From positions 372,001 to 436,000 of the forward strand of contig JADKJU010000003.1 in assembly GCA_016720855.1 (NCBI GenBank): a DNA stretch of 64,000 bases. The letters run 5' to 3'. The first letter of the stretch is position 1; each line of letters starts with the position of its first letter. The notes under the pieces are model-generated. The model worked only from the letters and a program-made list of their open reading frames with translations, did not search any database and was not told the DNA's origin. Of the stretch, positions 9,030-16,748 are shown piece after piece. The stretch is from Betaproteobacteria bacterium (lineage in GTDB: Bacteria; Pseudomonadota; Gammaproteobacteria; Burkholderiales; Usitatibacteraceae). A program made the translations under genes and the position numbers.

Positions 9030-9458
9030 CTAGCCCATCTTCCGCGCGAGGTAGCGCATGAGCGACCCCACCAGCGGCAGCTTCGCGTAGAGCTCGCCTG
9101 CCGCGTCCCAATAGTCCCGGTGGTACGCGACCCGCCCTTCAGCATCGAAGCGGACCACGGAGAGCCCGTGGATGCGCTGCACGACCTCGGGCTTCCACGC
9201 TTTCACGCGGAAGTCGAAGTCCCAGATGAGCACGGCACGGTCGCCTTCGAGGATCGTCTCCGTGATCGTGAAGCGCGGCTCGTGGAGGGTCTCGACCATG
9301 TGTCCGAAGATGCGCTTGATCTCGTCGATTCCGCGCACCTCGTTGAACGGGTCGCGGAAGTACGCCAAGGGCGCATACACCGTCTCGAGCCTCGCCACGC
9401 GCTCCCGCGTGAAGCTTTCCCAGTAGGCCTTCAGCGCGGCCAGCGCCTCGCGGCTCAC
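9030..9458 (-). CDS. Nuclear transport factor 2 (SnoaL-like) family protein
   Basis: A 142-residue NTF2-like cone-fold protein: YWESFTRERVARLETVYAP near residue 12, then YFRDPFNEVRG and the central strands around RAVLIWDFDFR and YHRDYWDAAGELYAKLPLVG. The start is GTG at 9458, whose bases overlap the TGA of the SDR gene (GTGA); longer upstream readings of this frame only duplicate the SDR gene out of frame. It is the last gene of the eight-gene lipid operon. NTF2 proteins of this type accompany similar fatty-acid-modification operons in other proteobacteria; their biochemical role is unclear. Confidence 0.82.
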   Translation of the reverse strand: MSREALAALKAYWESFTRERVARLETVYAPLAYFRDPFNEVRGIDEIKRIFGHMVETLHEPRFTITETILEGDRAVLIWDFDFRVKAWKPEVVQRIHGLSVVRFDAEGRVAYHRDYWDAAGELYAKLPLVGSLMRYLARKMG

Positions 9459-10234
9459 AACCCGGTCGCCTTGCGCACGGCGGGAAAATAGCGGCTGTAG
9501 GGCAGCAGCTGCAGCACCTTGAGGAAGCGCGTGAAGCGCTTCGGGAAGTGGATCTCGAACTCGCCCGCCTCCAGCCCCTTCACGATCTCGTCCGCGGCCT
9601 CGGGCGCCTCGATGAGCGCGGGCATCCTGAAATCGTTCGGGTCGGTCATGGGCGTCTTCACGAAGCCCGGGTTCACCACGCACACGCCGATGCCCTTCGG
9701 GTTGAGGTCCAGGTACAGCGTCTCGGCCAGGTTGATCACCGCCGCCTTCGTGGGCCCATAGACGAGACTCTTCGGAAGCCCGCGATAGCCCGCGACGGAG
9801 GACACGAGCGCGATCGTGCCGCTGCCCTGTTCGAGCAGTCGTGGGACCACGGCCGCAAGGGCATTGAAGTAACCCATGAGGTTCACTTCGATCATCGTGC
9901 GGGCCACCTTCAGGTCCAGCTCCCACGCGCGCATCGGCTTGTACTCGCCCGCCATGAGCACGACGAGATCGATGCCGCCCCAGGCTTTCGCGAGTTTTGC
10001 GGCCGCCTTGTCGAGCGCAGGGGCATCGGTGATGTCGAGGGGAAGCGCCAGCGCCCGGTCCTTGCCGTGGCGAAAGGCCATTTCCTCGAGCGGACCGGCG
10101 CGGCGCGCGGAGAGCGCCACGCGCGCGCCCTTCGCGGCGAGCTTGTCCGCCAGCGCGGCACCGATGCCGGTGGAGGCGCCGATGATCCAGCAGCGCCTGT
10201 CTTGCCAGTCGCGAATCGGGGGGTTCAGGGCCAT
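9455..10234 (-). CDS. SDR family NAD(P)-dependent oxidoreductase
   Basis: Classical short-chain dehydrogenase of 259 residues. The cofactor loop is GASTGIGAALA near residue 20, the NAG-type motif appears as LMAGEY, the catalytic Ser lies in ALVSSVAGYRG and the YxxxK pair in YGPTKAAVINL. A C-terminal extension (HFPKRFTRFLKVLQLLPYS) is basic and amphipathic and may touch the membrane. It follows the DUF3833 gene by 16 bases and overlaps the NTF2-like gene by GTGA. In this operon it probably reduces or oxidises a lipid intermediate; the substrate is unknown. Confidence 0.9.
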   Translation of the reverse strand: MALNPPIRDWQDRRCWIIGASTGIGAALADKLAAKGARVALSARRAGPLEEMAFRHGKDRALALPLDITDAPALDKAAAKLAKAWGGIDLVVLMAGEYKPMRAWELDLKVARTMIEVNLMGYFNALAAVVPRLLEQGSGTIALVSSVAGYRGLPKSLVYGPTKAAVINLAETLYLDLNPKGIGVCVVNPGFVKTPMTDPNDFRMPALIEAPEAADEIVKGLEAGEFEIHFPKRFTRFLKVLQLLPYSRYFPAVRKATGL

Positions 10235-10250
10235 CGTGACTCCGGGGTGC

Positions 10251-10772
10251 CTAGCGTTTCCTGAAGAAGATCGTCACTTCGCCGAACGGGACGCCGAACT
10301 TCGAGAAGGCGGTCTTGTTGATGAGTGTTCTTTCATCCACGAGCCACATCCAGTCGTCCATGTCGAGGTGGATGGTACCGCCGTCCTCGCGCTTCGCGTC
10401 GAGCACGTAGTTCCATCGCAGCGCATTGCCGGATGCCTCGCCCTTCGCCTCGCCCACCACGTCCGCCGCCGTCCCCGTGTAGAGGTTCCCGGTCTTGCGG
10501 ATCGTCCAGACACGCGTCTCCTTCGTCCCGTCGGCGTACGTGAAGCGCTCGTCGAGCATGCCGACGTCGCCGTTCCACGTGCAGGTCATCTCGACCGTCA
10601 TGCGCTTGATCACCTTTCCGGAACGGTCCTGGACCATGCCCCAGGCATCGACCCTGCCGTTGAAGTACTCCTTCAGGTCCAGCGCGGGCTTCGCGGCCGC
10701 GTAGTCCTGCGGCGTCACGGAGGCGCACGAGGCAAGGAGGAACGCCGCAAGGGCGAGGAGGTATCGAATCAT
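10251..10772 (-). CDS. DUF3833 family lipoprotein
   Basis: The 173-residue protein has a short signal ending in lipobox LLASC and then the DUF3833 pattern: DLKEYFNGRVDAWGMVQD near residue 35, followed by alternating strands with AKREDGGTIHLDMDDWMWL and the C-terminal GVPFGEVTIFFRK. The start is ATG at 10772, overlapping the stop of the MFS gene (ATGA). DUF3833 proteins are lipocalin-like by fold expectation and recur in operons with cyclopropane synthase-like enzymes, where a periplasmic lipid-binding role is plausible but unproven. Confidence 0.85.
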   Translation of the reverse strand: MIRYLLALAAFLLASCASVTPQDYAAAKPALDLKEYFNGRVDAWGMVQDRSGKVIKRMTVEMTCTWNGDVGMLDERFTYADGTKETRVWTIRKTGNLYTGTAADVVGEAKGEASGNALRWNYVLDAKREDGGTIHLDMDDWMWLVDERTLINKTAFSKFGVPFGEVTIFFRKR

Positions 10773-12064
10773 TGGCTCTTCTCCTGGATGAAGGGTGATG
10801 CCACGAGCGCCGCCGCCGCCATCGCCTTGAGCGCGCACGGAAGCAAGGCATAGACCGCGGCCAGCACGAACAGCGCGTCGGTCGAATTGTCCGTCTTCGG
10901 CCCGTAGCCGAAGCCCTGCAGGAGCGGCAGCGCGATGCCGGCCGCCAGCGCAAGGTTCATCTTCGTGGCGAGGTTCCAAAGCCCGAAATACGCCCCCTCG
11001 TTCCGGCCCTTTCCGCGCGCCTCGTCATCGTCGATCACGTCGGCCAGGATCGAGGGCGGCAATGCGAGGTCCGCGCCCAGCCCCACGCCCGACATCACGC
11101 AGATGGCGAAGTAGGCCGCCACGTCCCCGGGCCCGAGGAGGAACGCCCACACGAAGGCAGCGATCGACAGCACCATCCCCGCGAGCCACGCCCGGCCCTT
11201 GCCGATCACACGCGAGAGCCACACCCACAGCGGCAGGCCCGCCGCCCCGGCCGCGAAATAGGCGATGAGGAAAGCGGCCGCGAGGTCGGGGCGGCGCACC
11301 ACGTCCTCGATGAAGAAGAGCACGAGGGTCGCCGGAATGGACGCCGCGATCCCGTTGAGCACGAAGACGGTGCCCAGCCGGCGGAACAATGCGTTGCGAA
11401 GCGGCAGCGCGAAGGCGCGAACGGCCTTTGTTGCCGAGGGCGGCACGCGAGCGTGCGCCGGCGGCGAGCCGCGCATCGTGACGATCGCGAGCCCGATCGC
11501 CAGCGGCGCGAAGAGCAGCGCGAACTGCGAGAACCCGGCCCGCTCGCCCGCCGAGCGCTTGAGCACTTCGGGCAGCGCCGCCGCGAGGAACACGCCGACG
11601 AGCGCGAAGCCTTCGCGCCAGGCGGTGATGCGCGTGCGCTGCGCGATGTCGTCGGAGATCTCCGCGCCGTGCGCCTGGTAGCTCACCGTGACCATGCTGA
11701 ACGCCGTGTAAACGACCAGCAGGTTTGCGACCAGCCACCAGCCCAGCCCGGTCGTGCCGAGGGCGGGAGGGTTGAAGAGACCGAGCATGCCGAGCGCCAG
11801 AAACGGCGTTCCCGCGCCCACGAAGATCCACCGGCTGCCGCTCTTCGCGCGGCGCCGGTCGCTCCACCAGCCCAGCAGCGGGTCCTGCACCGCGTCGAGG
11901 ATCCGCGCGAGGAGCAGGATCGCGCCTACGCCCGCGAGCGAGAGCCCCAGCGTGTCGGCATAGAACTTGGGCACGTGCACGTAGATGGGCAGCGCCGCCA
12001 TGGCGAGCGGCAGGCCGAGTGCGCCGTAGGCTGCGAGCCGCAGGGTCGGGGAAGGCGCGGCCAC
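10769..12064 (-). CDS. MFS transporter, GPH-like (MFS_2) family
   Basis: The 431-residue protein has twelve predicted membrane spans. Near residue 55 it carries the GPH-family signature (LDAVQDPLLGWWSDRRRAKSG) also found in melibiose permease-like carriers and in lysophospholipid transporter MFSD2A. Within this operon of lipid-modifying enzymes, transport of a lipid or lysolipid is a reasonable inference, but sugar transport cannot be excluded from sequence. The stop overlaps the DUF3833 start; the gap to the chalcone isomerase-like gene upstream is nine bases. Confidence 0.85.
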   Translation of the reverse strand: MAAPSPTLRLAAYGALGLPLAMAALPIYVHVPKFYADTLGLSLAGVGAILLLARILDAVQDPLLGWWSDRRRAKSGSRWIFVGAGTPFLALGMLGLFNPPALGTTGLGWWLVANLLVVYTAFSMVTVSYQAHGAEISDDIAQRTRITAWREGFALVGVFLAAALPEVLKRSAGERAGFSQFALLFAPLAIGLAIVTMRGSPPAHARVPPSATKAVRAFALPLRNALFRRLGTVFVLNGIAASIPATLVLFFIEDVVRRPDLAAAFLIAYFAAGAAGLPLWVWLSRVIGKGRAWLAGMVLSIAAFVWAFLLGPGDVAAYFAICVMSGVGLGADLALPPSILADVIDDDEARGKGRNEGAYFGLWNLATKMNLALAAGIALPLLQGFGYGPKTDNSTDALFVLAAVYALLPCALKAMAAAALVASPFIQEKSQ

Positions 12065-12073
12065 GTCCTGCGC

Positions 12074-12604
12074 CTACCGCTCGACCCGCAGCATCTGCGC
12101 GCGCAGCGTCGGCTCCGAGGTCTCGGGGTCCAGCCAGATCGCGAAGAAGGCGCGCGCGAATTCCGGGTCCGCCACCGTGCCGAGGAGGCGGTCCTGGCTG
12201 TAGAAGCGTGCCTCCTTGCCCGGCACGTTCACTCCCACCAGCCTGTCGCCCGACCGGATGTCGGGAAAGACACGGTCCATCGCGACCTCCCAGCGCGCGA
12301 GCTTCTCCGCGTCCGTGTAGCCGAGCCGTTTCATCTCCGCGAGGCTGCGCTGCGTGAGGTCGCGGCCCTTGATGCTCATGGCGTATCGGATGTCGAGCGC
12401 GAAGGGTTTCCCGGCCACCCAGGACTCCCCGGTCACCCACAGCGCCGAGTCGTACACGTGCAGCCCGAACCAGCGCAACCGTCCGTCGCCCAGGAGCCTC
12501 AACGCCGGAGTCTCCGCCACCAGCGCGGCCGGCAGCGTCGGAATGGCCTGCGCAAACGCGGTGGCCCCGGCGAAGGCAAGCGTGGCGGCGAGCACTCGCG
12601 TCAC
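12074..12604 (-). CDS. Chalcone isomerase-like family protein
   Basis: A 176-residue exported protein (signal RVLAATLAFAGATAFAQ) with the bacterial chalcone isomerase-like pattern: RLRWFGLHVYDSALWV near residue 45, PFALDIRYAMSIKGRDLTQ, and the C-terminal FARAFFAIWLDPETSEPTLR. The start is GTG at 12604 and shares bases with the TGA of the methyltransferase gene. Relatives of this fold bind fatty acids in plants (FAP proteins), and bacterial copies commonly lie beside cyclopropane synthase-like genes, so a periplasmic fatty-acid-binding role is likely. True chalcone isomerase activity is not expected. Confidence 0.83.
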   Translation of the reverse strand: MTRVLAATLAFAGATAFAQAIPTLPAALVAETPALRLLGDGRLRWFGLHVYDSALWVTGESWVAGKPFALDIRYAMSIKGRDLTQRSLAEMKRLGYTDAEKLARWEVAMDRVFPDIRSGDRLVGVNVPGKEARFYSQDRLLGTVADPEFARAFFAIWLDPETSEPTLRAQMLRVER

Positions 12605-13815
12605 GCCGGCCTCTCGACCTCGAGGTGGATCACATCGGTGCGCCTGGCGTTGAATCCCACCTCGCAGTAATGCAGGTAGAAGCGCCAGATGGCGAGGAAC
12701 TTCGCGTCGAATCCCATCGCCTTGATCTCGCGTTCCTTCGCGTCCACGCGCTCGCGCCAGCGGCGCAGCGTCTCCGCGTAGTGCGCGCCGAAGCGGAACG
12801 GCTCGTGCACCGCGAACCCTGCCGCCCGCGCCTCGCGTGACAGGCGCTCCACCGACGCCAGCATGCCGCCGGGAAAGATGAACTCGCGGATGAAGTCGCT
12901 CGACCGCCGGTATTTTTCGAATGCGGCCTCGTCGATCGTGATCGCCTGGATGGAGGCACGCCCGCCCGGCTTGAGGCATTCGTGCACCTTACGGAAATAG
13001 GCCGGCCACCAGCGCTCGCCCACCGCCTCGATCATCTCGATGGAGACGATGCGGTCGTACTGTCCCTCGAGGTCGCGGTAGTCCTGGAAGCGAAGCTCCA
13101 CGAGGCCGGCGAGCCCCGCCTTCGCGATGCGCTCGCGGGCAAATTCGAGCTGCGCCTTCGAGAGGGTGATCCCGGTCACGCGGCAACCGCGCGTCTTCGC
13201 CGCGTACTCCGCGAACCCGCCCCAGCCGCAGCCGATCTCCAGCACATGGTGCCCCGCCGTGATGCCCAGCGTCTCGAGCATGCGCTCGTACTTGGCGTCC
13301 TGCGCGGCCTCGAGCGAGTCGTCGCGCCCTTCCGTGAAGAGGGCGGCCGAGTAGGTCATGGTGCGGTCCAGCCACAGCCCGTAGAACTCGTTGCCCAGGT
13401 CGTAATGCGCGTGGATGTTCTTGCGCGAGCCGGCGCGCGTGTTGGGCCGCAGCCAGTGCGCGAGGCGAAAGAAGAACGCGACAACCGGGTTGCCGTAGTA
13501 GATGCGCTCGAGCGCCGCCTGGTTGGTCTCGCACAGCGTGAGGAGCGCCGTCATGTCGCTCGTGGCGATGAGGCCGTCGCGCCAGCATTCGGCCACGCCG
13601 ATCTCGGCGGCGCGCACCATGCGGCCCACCGCCTTCCAGTCGCGGATCTCGAGATCGGCCACGGGCCCGTGCTCGGCGCCGGCGAACGTGCGCCGCGTGC
13701 CCTCGGGCGTAGTGACGGTGAGCCGCCCCTTCTCGAGGCGCGAAAGCACCTCGAAAAGCAGGCGTGCGGAGTAGGTGGGCGCAGGCAGTTGCGCAATGTG
13801 CGCGGCGGTGTTCAC
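12601..13815 (-). CDS. Cyclopropane-fatty-acyl-phospholipid synthase-like SAM methyltransferase
   Basis: The 404-residue enzyme has the CFA synthase layout: an N-terminal lipid-binding part, HYDLGNEFYGLWLDRTMTYS near residue 140, the SAM site VLEIGCGWGGFAEYAA, and the catalytic-region motif SIEMIEAVGERWW. CFA synthases transfer a methylene from SAM to unsaturated phospholipid chains; close relatives such as UfaM of the furan-fatty-acid pathway instead install a methyl branch. The operon context resembles the latter more than a lone cfa gene. The start is GTG at 13815 overlapping the DUF1365 stop; downstream it overlaps the chalcone isomerase-like gene the same way. Confidence 0.9.
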   Translation of the reverse strand: MNTAAHIAQLPAPTYSARLLFEVLSRLEKGRLTVTTPEGTRRTFAGAEHGPVADLEIRDWKAVGRMVRAAEIGVAECWRDGLIATSDMTALLTLCETNQAALERIYYGNPVVAFFFRLAHWLRPNTRAGSRKNIHAHYDLGNEFYGLWLDRTMTYSAALFTEGRDDSLEAAQDAKYERMLETLGITAGHHVLEIGCGWGGFAEYAAKTRGCRVTGITLSKAQLEFARERIAKAGLAGLVELRFQDYRDLEGQYDRIVSIEMIEAVGERWWPAYFRKVHECLKPGGRASIQAITIDEAAFEKYRRSSDFIREFIFPGGMLASVERLSREARAAGFAVHEPFRFGAHYAETLRRWRERVDAKEREIKAMGFDAKFLAIWRFYLHYCEVGFNARRTDVIHLEVERPA

Positions 13816-14573
13816 CGGGTCGTCTCCTGGGTCGGCGGTTCGGGTTTCGAGAACCACGGCACGCGCTTGAGCCAGAGCCGCAGCGCCTGCCAGTGGATGC
13901 GGGCAACGACGCCCGCCGTCATGAGGGGGTAGCCGAAGAAGGCCCGTGCGAGCGCGGCGGCATCGACGGGCCGGGCCTCGCCCTCGATCGCGGTCACGAT
14001 GAGCTTGCCATCGCGGTCGTGATAATCGATCTGCACGAACTGCCGCGCCGAGTCGCCCGCAAAGCGAAAGCGGTAGTGGCCTTCCACCTCGCAAAAGGGC
14101 GAGACGTGAAGGACCTTGTCGGCGCGCAGCCGGTCGCGCGGCTCGATGGGACGGCCGTCGGGATGGGCGAGCAGGTAGTTGTGCCGCTCGCCGAAGGTGT
14201 TGGACACCTCGCACAGCACGGCCCGGAGCGTCCCGTCCCGACCGTGGCAGTAGAAGAGGGAGATCGGGTTGAAGACGTAGCCCAGCACGCGCGGGAAGGC
14301 CTGCAGGAGGATCTCGCCGTCGGCCCGGCCCAAGCCGGCCTGCGCGAGGCGCGCGCGCACCCAGGGCTCGAGCGGGGTTCCGTCGCGCGGTCCGTGATCG
14401 CGCGACATCAGCGACAGGAGGTTCCAGCGGTCCACGGAGAAGACGCCGCGGCCGGCGCCCGCCATGTCCGATAGGGGCACGCGCAGGAAAAAGACGGGAT
14501 AGGCGAACACGTGCCGTGCCGGCCGCCGGCGGCAATGGAAAACGCGCCCGAAGAGGATGCGTGCGCCGCTCAT
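13812..14573 (-). CDS. DUF1365 family protein
   Basis: The 253-residue protein begins ILFGRVFHCRRRPARHVFAY, typical of DUF1365, and contains the conserved YVFNPISLFYCH and EVSNTFGERHNYLL segments and the KVLHVSPF motif. The biochemical role is not established; the family almost always accompanies a COG2907-type FAD oxidoreductase and a cyclopropane synthase-like methyltransferase, as here. ATG at 14573 overlaps the upstream TGA (ATGA) and the stop overlaps the next GTG. Confidence 0.9.
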   Translation of the reverse strand: MSGARILFGRVFHCRRRPARHVFAYPVFFLRVPLSDMAGAGRGVFSVDRWNLLSLMSRDHGPRDGTPLEPWVRARLAQAGLGRADGEILLQAFPRVLGYVFNPISLFYCHGRDGTLRAVLCEVSNTFGERHNYLLAHPDGRPIEPRDRLRADKVLHVSPFCEVEGHYRFRFAGDSARQFVQIDYHDRDGKLIVTAIEGEARPVDAAALARAFFGYPLMTAGVVARIHWQALRLWLKRVPWFSKPEPPTQETTR

Positions 14574-15832
14574 GCGGTCCAGGGAATGGGCACGCCCATC
14601 TGGCCCGCCACGTTCAGCGCAGAGACGAGCCCGTCCTCGTGGAATCCGTACCGCGTCCAAGCCCCGCAGAACCAGGTGCGCTCGCGCCCCTGAAGCGACA
14701 CCACGCGGCGCTTCGCCTCGTCGGAGGTTTCGAGGAACACGGGGTGGTGGTAGTCGAAGCTCGCGAGGACGCGCTCCTCGCGTGGCGCCTCGACGGGGTT
14801 CAGGGTCACCATCACCGGCGACGTGAAAGGCAGCGGCTGCAGGCGGTTGATGAGGTAGGTGAGGCAGACCGGCTCGTCGGAAATGCCGGGCTTCGGGGCG
14901 TGGAAATTCCAGCTTGCCCATGCCCTGCGGCGGCGCGGCAGCAGCCTCTCGTCGGTGTGCAGCACCGCACGGTTGGCCTGGTAGGGAATGGCCTCGAGCA
15001 CGGCGCGCTCCTCGACCGACGGGTGCTCGAGGAGCGCCAGCGACTGGTCGGTGTGGGTCGCAAGCACCACCTGGTCGAAGGGTTCGGTGCCGTGCCCGGT
15101 AGCCACCTCGACGCGGTCCGGGAAGCGGCGGACCCTGTGCACGGGGGTCGCGAGGCGCACGTCGGGCAGTGCCGCCACCAGCTTTTTCACGTATTCGCGC
15201 GCCCCGCCCTTTACGGTGCGCCACTGCGGCCGGTTCGAGACCGCGAGCAAGCCGTGGTTGGAGCAGAAGTGCAGGAAGGTCGCGAGCGGGAAGCGGTTGA
15301 TCTGCGTGGCGGGCGTGGACCAGATGCAGGCCGCCATCGGGATGAGGTAGAGCTCGCGCACCTCGGGTCCGTAGCCGCGCGCATCGAGGAACTCGCCCAG
15401 CGTGCCGGTGACCGGCGCTGCGCTCGCGGCCAGGGCGGCGGCCTCCCGGTTGAAACGCAGCAGGTCCGCCAGCATGCGCAGGAAGCGCGGTCTCACCAGG
15501 TTCGAGGGCTGCGCAAAAACCGTGACAAGGCTGCTCCCGGACCATTCGAGCTCGCCCTGGCCGATGCGCACCGACAGGGACATGTCCGAATCGGCGCTCT
15601 CCACGCCGAGCTCGGCGAAGAGCTTCACGAGGTTCGGATAGGTGCGGTCGTTGAAGACGAGAAAGCCCGTATCGACCGGATGGGAAATCCCGTCCACGGT
15701 GGCGTCCACGGTGTTCGTATGGCCACCGGCGTAGCTGCCGGCCTCGAAAAGCACGACGTCATGGCGCCGGGCGAGCAGCCAGGCGCACGCCAGCCCCGAG
15801 ATCCCGCCTCCGATGATCGCAATTTTCGACAT
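14570..15832 (-). CDS. FAD-dependent amine oxidase-like oxidoreductase (COG2907 type)
   Basis: First gene of the operon, 420 residues. The N-terminus is a dinucleotide-binding loop IAIIGGGISGLACAWLLA followed by a second Gly-rich stretch, YAGGHTNTVD. The GFLVFNDRTYPNL and AACIWSTPATQINRFP segments are typical of COG2907 proteins. Relatives in Rhodobacter belong to the singlet-oxygen (RpoE-ChrR) regulon that makes and modifies unusual fatty acids; by analogy this enzyme may oxidise or desaturate an acyl chain. ATG at 15832 is chosen because the conserved GGGISGL loop begins a few residues later. Confidence 0.88.
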   Translation of the reverse strand: MSKIAIIGGGISGLACAWLLARRHDVVLFEAGSYAGGHTNTVDATVDGISHPVDTGFLVFNDRTYPNLVKLFAELGVESADSDMSLSVRIGQGELEWSGSSLVTVFAQPSNLVRPRFLRMLADLLRFNREAAALAASAAPVTGTLGEFLDARGYGPEVRELYLIPMAACIWSTPATQINRFPLATFLHFCSNHGLLAVSNRPQWRTVKGGAREYVKKLVAALPDVRLATPVHRVRRFPDRVEVATGHGTEPFDQVVLATHTDQSLALLEHPSVEERAVLEAIPYQANRAVLHTDERLLPRRRRAWASWNFHAPKPGISDEPVCLTYLINRLQPLPFTSPVMVTLNPVEAPREERVLASFDYHHPVFLETSDEAKRRVVSLQGRERTWFCGAWTRYGFHEDGLVSALNVAGQMGVPIPWTA

Positions 15833-15899
15833 GGGGCGACAGGTTGGGGCAGCAGGGACAGTCGCGCATCGGACGATGGTCTTACAGCGGCAAGTAGGG

Positions 15900-16163
15900 G
15901 TATTGCGTTCGTCACGAACCTGCACGTGAACAAGTCGCTCTACCCGCTCGACACCGTGCAGTCCCGGCTCCCCGATCCGCCGTGGTTCGAGCGCTGGCTG
16001 GACACGCAGATCCACTTCGACAAGGCCTGAGATGGCAAGGTCGTGCAGAAGGTGCTCTCCAAGTACTCCACCCTCTACGACCGCAGCATCGAGAACGCCA
16101 CCGAGCTCAACCGGTACCGCAAGGAACTCATCGCCGGCGTCGAGCCGAAGGCGGTCGCGGCCT
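15900..16163 (+). pseudogene. C-terminal remnant of an unidentified gene with an in-frame TGA
   Basis: A coding-like frame reads VNKSLYPLDTVQSRLPDPPW, then continues to IHFDKA, stops at TGA 16028-16030, and resumes without frame change for about 44 codons (KVVQKVLSKYSTLYDRSIE, ending VEPKAVAA) to a second TGA at 16163. Third positions are almost all G or C on both sides of the first stop, which argues that both halves were once one gene. No start with ribosome site is present and the upstream part is missing. The family is not recognised. The rest of the 420-bp gap between the FAD oxidoreductase and rfaE2-like genes holds only the palindrome at 16189. Confidence 0.5.
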
Positions 16164-16188
16164 GACGACCGGAACGCGGTCACCTTGA

Positions 16189-16222
16189 TTTTGGGGACGT
16201 GTTCGCGAACACGTCCCCAAAA
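16189..16222. repeat. 34-bp perfect palindrome, possible bidirectional terminator
   Basis: The half-site TTTTGGGGACGTGTTCG is followed immediately by its exact reverse complement. It lies between a pseudogene tail and the rfaE2-like gene. A partial copy of the same core sits at 29077-29099, and a related element is at 42091-42124. The flanking T and A runs would allow terminator function, but recurrence suggests a dispersed REP-like family. Confidence 0.8.
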
Positions 16223-16252
16223 GAGCCGCCCCCTTTGCACTAGAATGTCCGC

Positions 16253-16732
16253 ATGGCGGCCTGTGAATTCGAATCGAAGATCTGCGATCCGCGCGATTTC
16301 GCCGCGCGGGTGAAGGCGCTTGCGCGACCGCTTGTTTTCACGAATGGGGTATTCGACATCCTGCACCGCGGGCACGTGACCTACCTCGCGCAGGCGCGCG
16401 CGCTGGGTGCCGCGATGGCGATCGCGCTCAATGCCGACGCCTCGGCCCGGCGTCTGGGCAAGGGCGCAGACCGCCCCATCAACGTGCTCGAGGACCGCCT
16501 GGCCGTGGTCGCTGCGCTGGAAAGCGTCTCGCTCGTCACCTGGTTCGACGAGGACACGCCCCTTGCGCGCATCCTCGAATGCCGCCCGGAACGGCTGGTG
16601 AAGGGCGGCGACTGGCCGGTGGACACGATCGTCGGCGCGCCGGAAGTGCAGGGCTGGGGCGGCACCGTGCATTCGATCGCCTTCAGGCACGATCGATCGA
16701 CCACGCGCCTGCTCGAGAAGATCCGGCTCTAG
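16253..16732 (+). CDS. rfaE2: D-glycero-beta-D-manno-heptose 1-phosphate adenylyltransferase (RfaE2/HldE C-domain type)
   Basis: A 159-residue cytidylyltransferase-fold enzyme. FTNGVFDILHRGHVTYLAQA near residue 25 contains the HxGH nucleotide-binding motif, VKGGDW is the substrate loop, and RSTTRLLEKI stands for the usual ISSTxLLE end. It would adenylate heptose 1-phosphate for ADP-heptose, the inner-core LPS sugar donor. It is the separate domain rather than the fused HldE kinase, as is common in betaproteobacteria. The next gene follows after 16 bases. Confidence 0.9.
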   Translation: MAACEFESKICDPRDFAARVKALARPLVFTNGVFDILHRGHVTYLAQARALGAAMAIALNADASARRLGKGADRPINVLEDRLAVVAALESVSLVTWFDEDTPLARILECRPERLVKGGDWPVDTIVGAPEVQGWGGTVHSIAFRHDRSTTRLLEKIRL

Positions 16733-16748
16733 GCACCCGCAGAACGCC

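Noticed and set aside
16028..16030. Selenocysteine codon
   Set aside because: No SECIS-like hairpin directly follows the TGA and the fragment has no start; simple pseudogenisation is more likely.
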